From: Pseudonocardia acidicola
GTDB taxonomy: Bacteria > Actinomycetota > Actinomycetes > Mycobacteriales > Pseudonocardiaceae
Assembly (NCBI RefSeq): GCF_012911935.1
Contig: NZ_JAAXLA010000020.1
Span: 35,481 to 99,480, forward strand
Length of the DNA stretch: 64,000 bases
Reading direction: 5' to 3'
Shown here one piece after another: positions 48,655-57,660 of this stretch. The notes beneath the pieces are model-generated. The model did not search any database. It was given only the letters and a program-made list of their open reading frames with translations, and was not told the origin of the DNA. A program made the position numbers and the translations under genes. Numbering within the stretch: the first letter of the stretch is position 1; every line of letters begins with the position of its first letter.

Positions 48655-49283
48655 GCGATGAACTCCGCTCCGTTCGCCAGCCAACGGCCGTCCTGGTGCA
48701 CCAGGCTGATGCTCATCCGGTAGTCCCGCGGGTCGGGCTGCGGGTTCTGCGCCGTCGAGACCTGCGCCTTCACCGCCACGATCGCAGTGGCCTTGTCCCC
48801 GTCCAACGTGAGCAGGCCCGCCTCGGCACCCTGCCCCGTCATCTTCACCTTTCCGTCCTTGATCACCTTCACGAAGGCGTCGGCGTCCTGGGCGAACCCG
48901 TTCTCGAAGTCCGGCGTCGTCGAGTCCTGGAGACGCTTGACGTCCGCCTCGGCGGTGTCGGCGTCGAAGGTCGTCAGGTTCACGGCGACCTGCTTGGCCG
49001 CGGCCACCACGTCCGACCGGGTGCTCTCCAGGCGCCAGCCGCGGACGGTCTGGGCCCCGAAGATCGTGCCGAACGTCAGCAGGGCCACCAGAGCGACCGA
49101 CAGGGCGATGCCGGTGGGGAGCACCCAGCGCAGGCGCCCCGGCGTCGACTCGTCGGCCGACACCTCCTTCGCGACCGTCCCCTCTCCGTCGGCGACGGGG
49201 AGCACCTCGGTCGGATGCCCGTCCGAGGGCGCGTCCACCGTGGGGGCGATCTCCGTCGGTACGTCGTCGTGCGGGGCTGTCAT
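48651..49283 (-). CDS. Mce-associated membrane protein (Mam type)
   Basis: This 210-residue protein has an acidic N-terminal segment (TAPHDDVPTEIAPTVDAPSD), one membrane helix (ALSVALVALLTFGTIFGAQT) and a soluble domain with VAVNLTTFDADTAEADVKRL, the canonical VNL(T)TF..D motif of Mam proteins, and LVHQDGRWLANGAEF. The ATG at 49283 overlaps the mceF stop (ATGA). It is co-translated with mceF and the next Mam gene. The role is support of the Mce complex at the membrane; the partner Mce protein is not known. Confidence 0.88.
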   Translation of the reverse strand: MTAPHDDVPTEIAPTVDAPSDGHPTEVLPVADGEGTVAKEVSADESTPGRLRWVLPTGIALSVALVALLTFGTIFGAQTVRGWRLESTRSDVVAAAKQVAVNLTTFDADTAEADVKRLQDSTTPDFENGFAQDADAFVKVIKDGKVKMTGQGAEAGLLTLDGDKATAIVAVKAQVSTAQNPQPDPRDYRMSISLVHQDGRWLANGAEFIA

Positions 49284-50668
49284 CGACCGACGGGCGCGGT
49301 CAGCAGCGACTGCCATGTCTGGTCCCTTCCATCGTCGTGCGAACCCCGGACCCCGAAGATCGACAGCGGCTCGTCGCGCCGGGTGCCGGCCAGGGGGTTG
49401 GGCTCCTGTGTGTCGGGCGGGGTGAGCGGGCCGCGCTGCGGCAGGTCGATCGAGCCGAGCGGGTTGCCCGGCGCGATGACGCTGCCCGCGCTGCCCGGCA
49501 CCGGCTCGTCCGACGCCTCGCCGAGGCACTGCTGGACGAACGCCGCGCGCTTGCGGGTGTCGCCCTCGAGGCACGGGATGTTGCGCGCGCCCCGGACGAC
49601 GCGGGGGTCGTCGTGCGGGACATTGCAATAGGTCCCGGGCACGGCCTCCGCGTCGCTGACGTCCTGCGGGTTGCGGGCCATCTGCGGCTGGTAGCCGGTG
49701 GAGCAGTTCTGGTGCACCTCCAGCTCGGCCGCCACGTGGAACCCGTAGTTCGGGGTGTCCGCGGCGAAGAGCTGCTCCCAGCCGATGACCACCGGGTAGG
49801 TCACGAGGACCTGCTCGATGCCCGGCCGGTACACCCCGAGCACCTGACCCAGCGTCGTGGTCGACGACGCCAGGATCGGCACGCCGTTCTCATTCTCCCG
49901 CAGGAAGTCCGCAGCGCTGTTCGCGGCATGGCCGACGGCGGGGAAACCGGAGCGGATGTACTGGTCGCCGTCGCGGAGCACGCCCGTGAAGTGGGCGAGG
50001 TTCGCGAAGTACCCGCGCACCTGGTCCGCGGCCTGGTTCTGGGTGTCGAGCAGCGGCCCGATGTCGCGGATCAGCTGCGACGTCTGGGTGTAGTTCGCGT
50101 CCGCGGTGTCCAGCAACTGCTGGGCACTGTCCGAGAGGGTGCGCAAGTCCGGCCCCAGGTTGTGGAAGGCCTTGGCCCCCTCGTCGAGGAAGGTCTCCAG
50201 GCCCTGGTCCGGGATGGACGCCAGCAGGTTCTGGGCCTTGTCCAGGACGGGCGCGATCTGCACCGGCACCTGGGTCCGGTTCATGGGGATGACCGCACCG
50301 TCGGTCAGATAGGGCCCGTCCGGCTTGTCGGAAACGAGGTCGACGTACTGCTCGCCGACCGCGGACACGCTGTGGATCTCGGCGCGTGCGTCGGCCTCGA
50401 CCTTCACGTCCGAGTCCAGGCGCATCGTCACCGCGACGCCGTCCGGCGTGAGTCGGATGTCGGTGATCTTGCCGATGCCGACGCCCTGGGAGGTCACGTT
50501 GGCGTTGCGGTAGATGCCCGCCCCGTCCGGGAAGATCGCGGTGACGTTCATCTGCTTGTACCCGAGCAGGGTCGGCACCTGCGCGTAGACGAAGACGATC
50601 ACGAGCACCGCGGCCAGGGTGAGCGCGCCGAACGCGATCAGCTGCCGGCGCACGTAGGGAGTGATCAC
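49280..50668 (-). CDS. mceF: Mce family protein F (substrate-binding, last of six)
   Basis: This 462-residue Mce protein has an N-terminal signal-anchor (LIAFGALTLAAVLVIVFVYA), the MlaD/MCE domain (TAIFPDGAGIYRNANVTSQG, VGIGKITDIRLTPDGVAV), a long helical region (DKAQNLLASIPDQGLETFLD; TQTSQLIRDIGPLLDTQNQA), and a C-terminal domain with Cys residues and PGNPLGSIDLPQRGPLTPP. Mce F proteins form part of the hexameric tunnel for lipid transfer. The GTG start overlaps the mceE stop. Assignment as F rests on position, sixth after yrbEB, and lack of a lipobox. Confidence 0.9.
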   Translation of the reverse strand: MITPYVRRQLIAFGALTLAAVLVIVFVYAQVPTLLGYKQMNVTAIFPDGAGIYRNANVTSQGVGIGKITDIRLTPDGVAVTMRLDSDVKVEADARAEIHSVSAVGEQYVDLVSDKPDGPYLTDGAVIPMNRTQVPVQIAPVLDKAQNLLASIPDQGLETFLDEGAKAFHNLGPDLRTLSDSAQQLLDTADANYTQTSQLIRDIGPLLDTQNQAADQVRGYFANLAHFTGVLRDGDQYIRSGFPAVGHAANSAADFLRENENGVPILASSTTTLGQVLGVYRPGIEQVLVTYPVVIGWEQLFAADTPNYGFHVAAELEVHQNCSTGYQPQMARNPQDVSDAEAVPGTYCNVPHDDPRVVRGARNIPCLEGDTRKRAAFVQQCLGEASDEPVPGSAGSVIAPGNPLGSIDLPQRGPLTPPDTQEPNPLAGTRRDEPLSIFGVRGSHDDGRDQTWQSLLTAPVGR

Positions 50669-51948
50669 CGGTCAGCCCCGATCCCGCCGAGGAGGCCACC
50701 CTGCTCGCCGCCGCCCTGGTCGCCGGTCGGCGGCGTGCCGCTGGACTGGGCGGGCGCCGGGGCCGGGCCGACGGGAGCCGGGGCGGCCGGGGCCGGAGCG
50801 GCGGGGGCGCCCAGCGCCTGCGGGAGCAGCGGGTTGTTCGCCTGCATCGCCGGGTTCTGCCGCAGGTCCGTGTTTGCGACGGCCTTGGTCACCCCGGCCA
50901 GCGCGCCGGCCGCGGGGGTACCCGCGAGCAGCATCTTGTCCAGCTGCTCGGTCGTCAGGTCCAGGGTCAGAAGGATGTTCACGTAGTCACCTCGGAAGGC
51001 GTACGGGATCTCGTCGAGCGGGAACACGACGAAGGGCAGCAGCTTCAGCGCCGTGATGACGTCGCCCTGCGCGTCGGCCGTGCCCTTGAGGACCGGGCGG
51101 AGCTCGTTGAGAACACCGCGCAGCTGCTCGGACCCGTCCTTGGCGAACGGGGCGATCGAGTCGGAGGCCCGACCGAGCGCGTCGAGCGCCTTGACCAGGT
51201 CCGGCTCCTCCTCGTTCAGGGTCTGCAGACCCTGTGGGAGCACCTGCAGGGCGTGGTCGACCTGGTCCATCTGGGGCCCGAGGGTGCCGCCGAGGCGGTC
51301 GAGGCCCTGGATGGCCGCGATGATGCCGCTCTTCTGCTTGTCCAGCCCGCCGGTGAAGGTGTCGAGCTGGCCGAGCAGGTTGCGCACGTCCTGCTCGCGT
51401 CCGCCCAACGCGCGGTTGAGCTCGGTCGTGATGGTCTGCACGTGCTGCAGGCCGCCGCCGTTGAGTAGAAGCGCGACGGCCGCGAGGACCTCCTCGGTCT
51501 GCGGGTAGCGCGAGGACCGGTCCTCCTCGATCTGGCCGCCGGGGGGCAGGTTCCCCTCCGGCGCGACGTCCGTCGGCGGCCCGATGTCGATGTGCTGGCT
51601 GCCCAGAAGGCTCGTCTGGCCCAGCTTCGCCACCGCGTTGGCGGGCAGCTTCACGTCGTTCTTCAGGCTGAGGGTCACGACTGGCGTCCAGCCGTCGAGC
51701 GACACGTCGGTGACGGTGCCGACGTTGACGTCGTTCAGCATCACCGGCGAGTTCGGCACCAGGTTCGCCGCGTTGTCCAGCTTCATCGTGACCTGGTAGG
51801 AGTCCTTGCCCGTCCCCACGGTGCCCGGCAGGCTCACCGAGTTGATGCCCTTGTAGGACGAGCACCCGCTCATCACCAGGGTCGTCGCGACCGCCGTGGC
51901 GGCCAGCAGCACCCGCCGGGGCCGCCGTGGTGTCTGCCGCACGCTCAT
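50665..51948 (-). CDS. mceE: Mce family lipoprotein E
   Basis: This 427-residue protein begins with a Arg-rich signal peptide and lipobox: RVLLAATAVATTLVMSGCSS, with Cys modified near residue 28. An MCE domain (QVTMKLDNAANLVPNSPVML, DVNVGTVTDVSLDGWTPVVT) and a helical region (LNRALGGREQDVRNLLGQLD) follow. The C-terminus is a Pro/Ala-rich tail (APAPAAPAPVGPAPAPAQSS) that may span the cell wall layer. The E subunit is the lipoprotein member of mycobacterial Mce operons. ATG 51948 overlaps the mceD stop (ATGA). Confidence 0.92.
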   Translation of the reverse strand: MSVRQTPRRPRRVLLAATAVATTLVMSGCSSYKGINSVSLPGTVGTGKDSYQVTMKLDNAANLVPNSPVMLNDVNVGTVTDVSLDGWTPVVTLSLKNDVKLPANAVAKLGQTSLLGSQHIDIGPPTDVAPEGNLPPGGQIEEDRSSRYPQTEEVLAAVALLLNGGGLQHVQTITTELNRALGGREQDVRNLLGQLDTFTGGLDKQKSGIIAAIQGLDRLGGTLGPQMDQVDHALQVLPQGLQTLNEEEPDLVKALDALGRASDSIAPFAKDGSEQLRGVLNELRPVLKGTADAQGDVITALKLLPFVVFPLDEIPYAFRGDYVNILLTLDLTTEQLDKMLLAGTPAAGALAGVTKAVANTDLRQNPAMQANNPLLPQALGAPAAPAPAAPAPVGPAPAPAQSSGTPPTGDQGGGEQGGLLGGIGADR

Positions 51949-53249
51949 CGCCCCCCTCCGAGGATCCCGAGCAGGCCGCCCGAGTAGGTCCGGTCGTTGC
52001 CGTTGGCGGTCGACGAGCGCGGCAGGTCGGAGTTTGTCCCGTTCGGGGACTGGTTCGTGTCCGCCGTGCCGTTCGCGACGTCGCCGTAGGTCGGGCTGGT
52101 CCCGCCCGTGACCTCGACCGGGTCGTTGACGTTGACCGGCGGCGAGTTGACCGCGAGGTACTTGAAGACCGGGCCCAGGTATTGCACACACATCTCCTGG
52201 CCCTTCTTCATGTCCGCCGCAGCGGCCTGGGTCATGATCGCGCAGAGCTGGTCGCCCTGGCCGCCGAGACCGGAGAAGTTGTTCACCGCCAGGCTGCCGA
52301 CGACGGCCTGCTGCCGCCGGTCCCAGATGTTGTTGAAGTTGGTGAGCGCGTTGGGGCCGATGTGCAGGACGTTGGCGATGTTGTCGCGCTCGTCCGCCAG
52401 CGTCCGGGTGATTGACCCGGCCTTGTTCACCGTGTCGGTGAGCTGGCCGCCGTGCTGGGCAAGGAAGTCGTCCACCTTGTGGCCGGCGTCGTCGAGCTTC
52501 GGCAGCAGGTCACGGAGCGCGTCGCTGTTGCGGTCGAGGATCCCGGACACGTCGTCGAGCCGGTTGTCGAACTCCACGATCTGCGAGTCGTACTGTCGGA
52601 GCACACCCGAGAAGGCCGCCAGGTTGCGGACCGTCCCGAACAGGTCATCCCGCCCGTCCGCGACGGTCTTGGCCGCCTTCGAGAGGGACTCGATCATGTC
52701 GTGGAAGTTCTGGCCCTGGCCCCGACCGTTTGCGTCGATCGTGTCGAGCGCTCGGTTCAGTGCGCCGTCCTTGTTCACCCCGTTCGGGCCGAGGGCGTCC
52801 GACAGGTCCCCGAGCTGCTTCTTGAGGTCGTCGAACTCCAGGGGCGACGCCGTGCGCTCGATGGGGATGACGCCACCGTCCTCGAACTCCGGCCCGCCGG
52901 TGTAGGCCGGCGCGAGCTGGATGTAGCGGGTGGCGACCAGCGTGGGCGACACGACGGCCGCCTTCACGTCCGCGGGCAGCGTGTACTTGCTGTCGTAGTG
53001 GAAGTCGACCCGCACCTGGTTCGTCTCCGGGGTGACGGCGTCGATCTTGCCGACCTGCATGCCGAGGATGCGGATGAAGTCGCCGGGGTAGACGTTCTTC
53101 ACCTGCGTGAAGTAGGCCGTGCCCGTCTTCGTCCCGCCGCCGAGCAGGATGTACGCCGCGGCACCCGCGACCAGCAGCACCACGACCACGGCGAGCACGC
53201 CCACCAGCCGCGGCACCTTCTTCAGGGCCGCCGTCGTCGAGCCGGCCAT
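51945..53249 (-). CDS. mceD: Mce family protein D
   Basis: This 434-residue protein has a signal-anchor (LVGVLAVVVVLLVAGAAAYI), MCE domain (VKNVYPGDFIRILGMQVGKI, LVATRYIQLAPAYTGGPEFE), and a long coiled region (IESLSKAAKTVADGRDDLFG; RNLAAFSGVLRQYDSQIVEF). Two Cys lie in the C-terminal part (GDQLCAIM, GQEMCVQY). The tail is Gly/Asn-rich and probably disordered. Its start overlaps the mceC stop by one base (TGATG). It is the fourth of six Mce subunits by order. Confidence 0.92.
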   Translation of the reverse strand: MAGSTTAALKKVPRLVGVLAVVVVLLVAGAAAYILLGGGTKTGTAYFTQVKNVYPGDFIRILGMQVGKIDAVTPETNQVRVDFHYDSKYTLPADVKAAVVSPTLVATRYIQLAPAYTGGPEFEDGGVIPIERTASPLEFDDLKKQLGDLSDALGPNGVNKDGALNRALDTIDANGRGQGQNFHDMIESLSKAAKTVADGRDDLFGTVRNLAAFSGVLRQYDSQIVEFDNRLDDVSGILDRNSDALRDLLPKLDDAGHKVDDFLAQHGGQLTDTVNKAGSITRTLADERDNIANVLHIGPNALTNFNNIWDRRQQAVVGSLAVNNFSGLGGQGDQLCAIMTQAAAADMKKGQEMCVQYLGPVFKYLAVNSPPVNVNDPVEVTGGTSPTYGDVANGTADTNQSPNGTNSDLPRSSTANGNDRTYSGGLLGILGGGR

Positions 53250-54379
53250 CAGTTGCCTCCCAACGGGATCAGCGGGGTCTGGGTCGGGGGCTGCGGGTTC
53301 GGCTGGTTCGCACCCGCGCCGCTCGGCGGGGCGTCGAGGGGGTTCGGGAGCGGGCCGAGCCCGGGCAGGCCCGGAGTTCCCGGCAGGCGCGGGGCCTGCG
53401 GGTTCTCGACCTGACGGAGCAGGTCGGTGTAGTTGAAGACCTGGGTGCCCAGGTAGACCTCGGCGTTGAACCGGGGCCCGGTCGCGATGCCCTCGCCCAG
53501 GCCGCCGACGAAGCTGCCCAGCCGCTCGAGGGCCAGCGAGATGTTCTGGTCGTTGTCCTGGATCGTGCCCAGCATGCCGTTCAGCTCGTCGAGCACCGGG
53601 CCGAGCTGCTGGTTGTTCTCGTTGACGAACTGGCGAGCCTGTTCGGCCACATAGTTGATCTTGTCGAACATCTCGTCCAGCACCTGCTGGCGCTCCTGGA
53701 GCTCCGCGAGCAGGGAGTTGCCGTCCACGATCAGCGACTGGAACTGCGCCGTGCGGTCGTTGAGTACTCCGGACACGGCGTTGGCGTGGGCCAGGAGCTC
53801 GCGAAGGGCCGCGTCCCGGGAGCTGATGGTGTCCGACAGCGCCCTGACGTTCTGCATCGTCGCGGCGAAGTTCACCGGCGTGTCCTTGAACGCGTCGGAG
53901 AACGCGTTCAGGGCCTCCTCGATCTTCGGCTTGTCGAAGTCCTTCACCTGTTGGGTGAAGGTGTTCAGGGTGTCCGAGATGTTGTACGGCGAGGTGGTGC
54001 GGGACAGCGGGATGGTGCCGTCCAGCTTTCCCGGCCCGGCCGGGGTGAGGCCGAGGAAGCGCTTGCCGAGCAGCGTCGCGGTCTTGATCTGCGCGGACGT
54101 CTGGTCACCCAGGTTGACGCCCTTGGCCGTGAAGCTGACGTGGACCTTGTCCCCGTCGAGCTCCATGTCGGTGACCTCGCCGACCTTGGTGCCGGCCACC
54201 ATCACGTAGTCGCCGACCTGCATGCCGCCCGCCTCGCTGAAGTCCGCCTCGTACGTCGGGCCGGCGACGATGGGCAACGAGGGGATCGCGAACGCGCCCG
54301 CGATCAGCACGGCCATGGCGCTGACCCCGACGATGGCGGTGCGGAGCGGGTTGATCTCGCGGAATCGGGGGATCTTCAT
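53249..54379 (-). CDS. mceC: Mce family protein C
   Basis: This 376-residue protein has an anchor (TAIVGVSAMAVLIAGAFAIP), MCE domain (FSEAGGMQVGDYVMVAGTKV, GEVTDMELDGDKVHVSF), then helical segments (ALSDTISSRDAALRELLAHA; QQVLDEMFDKINYVAEQARQ) and a Pro/Gly-rich C-terminus (LPGTPGLPGLGPLPNPLDAP). The helical part forms the tunnel of Mce complexes. It is 3 nt downstream of mceB. All Mce genes here run on the minus strand with no gap large enough for an internal promoter. Confidence 0.92.
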   Translation of the reverse strand: MKIPRFREINPLRTAIVGVSAMAVLIAGAFAIPSLPIVAGPTYEADFSEAGGMQVGDYVMVAGTKVGEVTDMELDGDKVHVSFTAKGVNLGDQTSAQIKTATLLGKRFLGLTPAGPGKLDGTIPLSRTTSPYNISDTLNTFTQQVKDFDKPKIEEALNAFSDAFKDTPVNFAATMQNVRALSDTISSRDAALRELLAHANAVSGVLNDRTAQFQSLIVDGNSLLAELQERQQVLDEMFDKINYVAEQARQFVNENNQQLGPVLDELNGMLGTIQDNDQNISLALERLGSFVGGLGEGIATGPRFNAEVYLGTQVFNYTDLLRQVENPQAPRLPGTPGLPGLGPLPNPLDAPPSGAGANQPNPQPPTQTPLIPLGGN

Positions 54380-54382
54380 CTC

Positions 54383-55531
54383 TCAGCCTCCGTTCCCGGG
54401 TCGAGCGACGGCCTGGCCGTCCCAGGGGTTCGGCGGGCCGCCGTACTGGGTCGGCGTGCCGTCGGACCCCTCGAGCGGTGCGACGTCGTCACGGCTGCAC
54501 CGCAGGCTGTTGTCGCTCGGACCGATCTGCGGGGTGAAGTAGGGCTTGCCGTCCGGACCGGTGAGCCGAAGCGTGACCGCGCAGACGTTGAGGTTGTAGG
54601 CCGCGCCACCGACGCTGGCCCGGCCCATGCGCAGGTAGGCGCCGGGCAGGAGCCGCAGGATGCGGTCGAACTCGGGGGTCTGGTCGGTGAAGACCTTCGC
54701 CGCGCGACCGAGCTCGGTGTAGGTGTCATGTCCGCTGCGCAGCGCGTTGGCGATGTCGCCGATGCCCTGGGCGAGGTCCGAGGTCTTCTGCAGCCCCGTC
54801 ACGAGCTGCTGGCGGTCCGTCGACAGCTGGCTGACCAGGGTCTGCGCCTTCTCCACCGTGGCCGACAGGTCCGCCTGGTGCTTGTCGAGCGAGCCCAGGA
54901 CGGTGTTCAGGTTGGTGATCACACTGCCGATCACCTGGTCCTGCTGGGCCAGCGAGCCCGTGAACGAGGCGGCGTGCTCAAAGACGGAGTTGATCGTGCC
55001 GCCCTCGCCCTGCAGAACGTTCACCAGCTCGTTGGACAGCTGGTTGATCTGGTCCGGCTGCAGACCCTGGAAGAGCGGGTTGAAGCCGCCGAGCAGCACG
55101 TCCAGGTCCAGCGCCGGCTTGGTTCGGGAATCCGGGATCGTCGCGCCGTCGGCGAGGGGCGTCGTCGAGCCCGCACCGGGGGTGAGGTCCAGGTACTGGT
55201 CACCAGTCAGGTTCTTGTACTTGATCGTGGCCTCGGTGCCGTCCGTCAGCCCGACGGAGGCGTCGATCGTGAAGGTGACCTTGGCCTTGTCGTTGTCGAC
55301 GATCTCGACGTCGTCGACGCGCCCCACGTTGACCCCCGCCGCCGTGACCGCCGAGGCCGGCAGGATCTGCGAGGCACTGGTGAAGATCGCCGAGTACGTC
55401 TTCTGGCTGTTGAACCGGATCTGGCCGAACTGGATCCACAGCACGGCGAGGATCAGGAAGCCGATGATCGCGAAGATGATGCTCTTCGTCAGCGGTCCGG
55501 CGACCGCGAGAGCGTTATCCCTGCGTGCCAT
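54383..55531 (-). CDS. mceB: Mce family protein B
   Basis: This 382-residue protein has an anchor (SIIFAIIGFLILAVLWIQFG), MCE domain (FTSASQILPASAVTAAGVNV, GRVDDVEIVDNDKAKVTF, NLTGDQYLDLTPGAGSTTPL), helical tunnel region (NELVNVLQGEGGTINSVFEH; QADLSATVEKAQTLVSQLST), and a C-terminal domain with paired Cys (NLNVCAVTL, LRCSRDD) typical of Mce B proteins. It starts 3 nt after the mceA stop. Probable role is import of a hydrophobic substrate. Confidence 0.92.
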   Translation of the reverse strand: MARRDNALAVAGPLTKSIIFAIIGFLILAVLWIQFGQIRFNSQKTYSAIFTSASQILPASAVTAAGVNVGRVDDVEIVDNDKAKVTFTIDASVGLTDGTEATIKYKNLTGDQYLDLTPGAGSTTPLADGATIPDSRTKPALDLDVLLGGFNPLFQGLQPDQINQLSNELVNVLQGEGGTINSVFEHAASFTGSLAQQDQVIGSVITNLNTVLGSLDKHQADLSATVEKAQTLVSQLSTDRQQLVTGLQKTSDLAQGIGDIANALRSGHDTYTELGRAAKVFTDQTPEFDRILRLLPGAYLRMGRASVGGAAYNLNVCAVTLRLTGPDGKPYFTPQIGPSDNSLRCSRDDVAPLEGSDGTPTQYGGPPNPWDGQAVARPGNGG

Positions 55532-55534
55532 GTC

Positions 55535-56773
55535 TCAGCGCCCCCCTGTCTGGCCGGGGGTCTGCTTGCCCTGGTTCCCGGTGGCGCCGGGCAGCAGCGC
55601 GTCGGGGCCGAACATCTGCACGAGCACCGGCGGGTCCGACGGCTGCGGCGTGTTGGTCGGCGAGAAGTGGTTGGGCGGGTCCGGAGTCTCGTCGAGCTTG
55701 GTGAGATCCTGCTGACCGACGTTCGGCAGCCCGTGGCAGTCCGGCCCCTTCATCGCACCCGGCCCGACCCGCGGCAGGTCGCGCGGGTACTGGTAGGTGT
55801 TCGCCCCCAGCGCCAGGGTGGCGGTGAACATCGCGCCGGTCTCGTTGAAGCCGACCCGGGAGACCTTGTCCCAGGACACGGCCGCGCCCTGCAGGAAGCA
55901 GGTCAGCGCCGGCGAGTACTCCTTCAACAGGCTCGTGGTCGGCCGCAGCGACGCCAGCATGGTCGTCAGCGGTTCGGCGTTCTCCCCGAAGAACACGTCG
56001 CCCTCGTTGCCGATGTTCTGTAGGCCGTGCAGCAGGCCGGGGACGTCGGTCGTCCGGTCGGCGAGCGTCTGGGAGGTGACGCCCAGGTTGCTGAGGAAGG
56101 CCACGATGTCGGGGGCAGCGTCTGCGTAGACGTTGGCGAAGCCGGCCGTGGCCTGCCAGTCGCGCTGAAGCTGCGGGAGATCGCCGTTGATCTTGCCCAG
56201 GTAGTCGTTGGCCTTGCTCAGGCTCGCCCCGAGCCGGTCACCATTCCCGTCCAGCGTCTCGGCGAAGGCGCCCAGCACCGTGTTCAGCTTCGCCGGCTGC
56301 GCCACGTTCAGCACATGGGTCAGCTTGTCGAAGAGATCGTTGACCTCGGTTGTCACATGGTTTGCGGTAATGACCGAACCCGCTTTGAGAGTTTCGGACG
56401 AGGGGTTCGGCGGGTAGGAGAGCTGCACGGCCTTGTTCCCGAAGGCCGTCAGCTGCTCGAGGCTCGCGACGGCGTTCACCGGCACGACCTTGGCCAGCTC
56501 CGGGTCCAGATCCATGACGATCGAGACGCCGCTGCCGTCGGGGTCGGGGACGACCTTCTCGACCCGGCCGAGGTCGACTCCCCGGATCTTGACGATGTTG
56601 CCCGGGCGCATTTGCAGGCCCGCCCGGTCCGCCTGCAGCGTGACCGGGATAGACCTGGTGAAGCCCTTGTTGTAGGCGACGACCGACACGGCGGCCAGGC
56701 CGACGAACGCGGCGATCAGCACCAGCGCGTAGATCTTGTACTTGGTACGGCCCCACAGGCCGGAGGAGTTCAC
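55535..56773 (-). CDS. mceA: Mce family protein A
   Basis: This 412-residue protein has an anchor (IYALVLIAAFVGLAAVSVVA), MCE domain (LQADRAGLQMRPGNIVKIRG, VDLGRVEKVVPDPDGSGVSI, ASLEQLTAFGNKAVQLSYPP), then helical region (NDLFDKLTHVLNVAQPAKLN; LHGLQNIGNEGDVFFGENAE) and a C-terminal PDCHGLPNVG segment conserved in Mce A proteins. The GTG start at 56773 has GAGG 5 nt upstream, 7 nt after yrbEB. It is first of the six Mce subunits. Confidence 0.93.
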   Translation of the reverse strand: MNSSGLWGRTKYKIYALVLIAAFVGLAAVSVVAYNKGFTRSIPVTLQADRAGLQMRPGNIVKIRGVDLGRVEKVVPDPDGSGVSIVMDLDPELAKVVPVNAVASLEQLTAFGNKAVQLSYPPNPSSETLKAGSVITANHVTTEVNDLFDKLTHVLNVAQPAKLNTVLGAFAETLDGNGDRLGASLSKANDYLGKINGDLPQLQRDWQATAGFANVYADAAPDIVAFLSNLGVTSQTLADRTTDVPGLLHGLQNIGNEGDVFFGENAEPLTTMLASLRPTTSLLKEYSPALTCFLQGAAVSWDKVSRVGFNETGAMFTATLALGANTYQYPRDLPRVGPGAMKGPDCHGLPNVGQQDLTKLDETPDPPNHFSPTNTPQPSDPPVLVQMFGPDALLPGATGNQGKQTPGQTGGR

Positions 56774-56780
56774 GGCCGCC

Positions 56781-57632
56781 TCACCCCGAGATCCGGATCG
56801 TGTCGGAGCTGCCGTACAGGGCCGTCGCGACGAGCAGACAGACGACCATGACGGCGACCAGCGAGGCCCGGACGGCCTTGCCAACCGCCTCGCCGACGCC
56901 GACCGGCCCGCCCTTCGCGGTGTACCCGTAGTAGGTGTGGATCAGGATCACGACGATCGCGATCCCGACCGCCTGGACCAGGGCGTACAAGATGTCCTCG
57001 GGCTGCATGAAGGTGTCGAAATAGTGGCCGTACGTGCCATCCGACAACCCGTAGAACATGATGAACGGCAGCTTCCACGCGAGCCAGCCGCCGACCATCG
57101 CCATGGCGTAGATGGGAATGATCGTGATCATGCCCGCGGCGACGCGGGTGCTCACCAGGTACGGGAGGGATCGCACACTCATCACCTCGAGCGCATCGAT
57201 CTCCTCGCTGATCCGCATGGCGCCGAGCTGTGCCGTGAACCCGGTGCCGACGGTGGCCGCGAGCGCGGCGCCACCGATGATCGGGACCAACAGCCGGGGC
57301 ACGATGATGGCCCCCGAGAAACCGGCGAAGGCCTCGAGGGAGAGGTTCTTGAGGCCGTAGTAGGCCTGGACGCCGCCGTTGAGGCCGGCGAAGAACGTGA
57401 TGAAGAAGGTGATCACGGAGGAGCCGCCGATCACCGCCAGGGCGCCGTTGCTCATCCCGACCTCGGCGATCAGCCTGATCTGCTCCCGCTTGTAGCTCTT
57501 GAGTGCCTTCGGTACCCACCGGACCGCCTCGCCATAGAAGCTGGCCTGGCGGCCCAGGTCGTCCAGGGCCTTGAACGGCGCCCCCACTCCGCGCTTGAGC
57601 GCCTCACCGGTGCGCGTTGCGACGTTCGCCAT
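56781..57632 (-). CDS. yrbEB: Mce-associated permease YrbEB (MlaE family)
   Basis: This 283-residue MlaE-type permease has about five to six membrane segments (FSGAIIVPRLLVPIIGGAAL; AAGMITIIPIYAMAMVGGWL; LVAVMVVCLLVATALYGSSD) and the conserved cytoplasmic EED-like loop GAMRISEEIDALEVMSVRSL that contacts the ATPase. With YrbEA it forms the heterodimeric permease core for lipid import with MceG. It starts 28 nt after the yrbEA stop. Confidence 0.94.
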   Translation of the reverse strand: MANVATRTGEALKRGVGAPFKALDDLGRQASFYGEAVRWVPKALKSYKREQIRLIAEVGMSNGALAVIGGSSVITFFITFFAGLNGGVQAYYGLKNLSLEAFAGFSGAIIVPRLLVPIIGGAALAATVGTGFTAQLGAMRISEEIDALEVMSVRSLPYLVSTRVAAGMITIIPIYAMAMVGGWLAWKLPFIMFYGLSDGTYGHYFDTFMQPEDILYALVQAVGIAIVVILIHTYYGYTAKGGPVGVGEAVGKAVRASLVAVMVVCLLVATALYGSSDTIRISG

Positions 57633-57660
57633 CAGACCTCCCTCTCGCTCGTCTCGTGGA

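Noticed and set aside
53786..56023. 745-codon plus-strand open frame
   Set aside because: Antisense to mceA, mceB and mceC; composition is that of a shadow frame.
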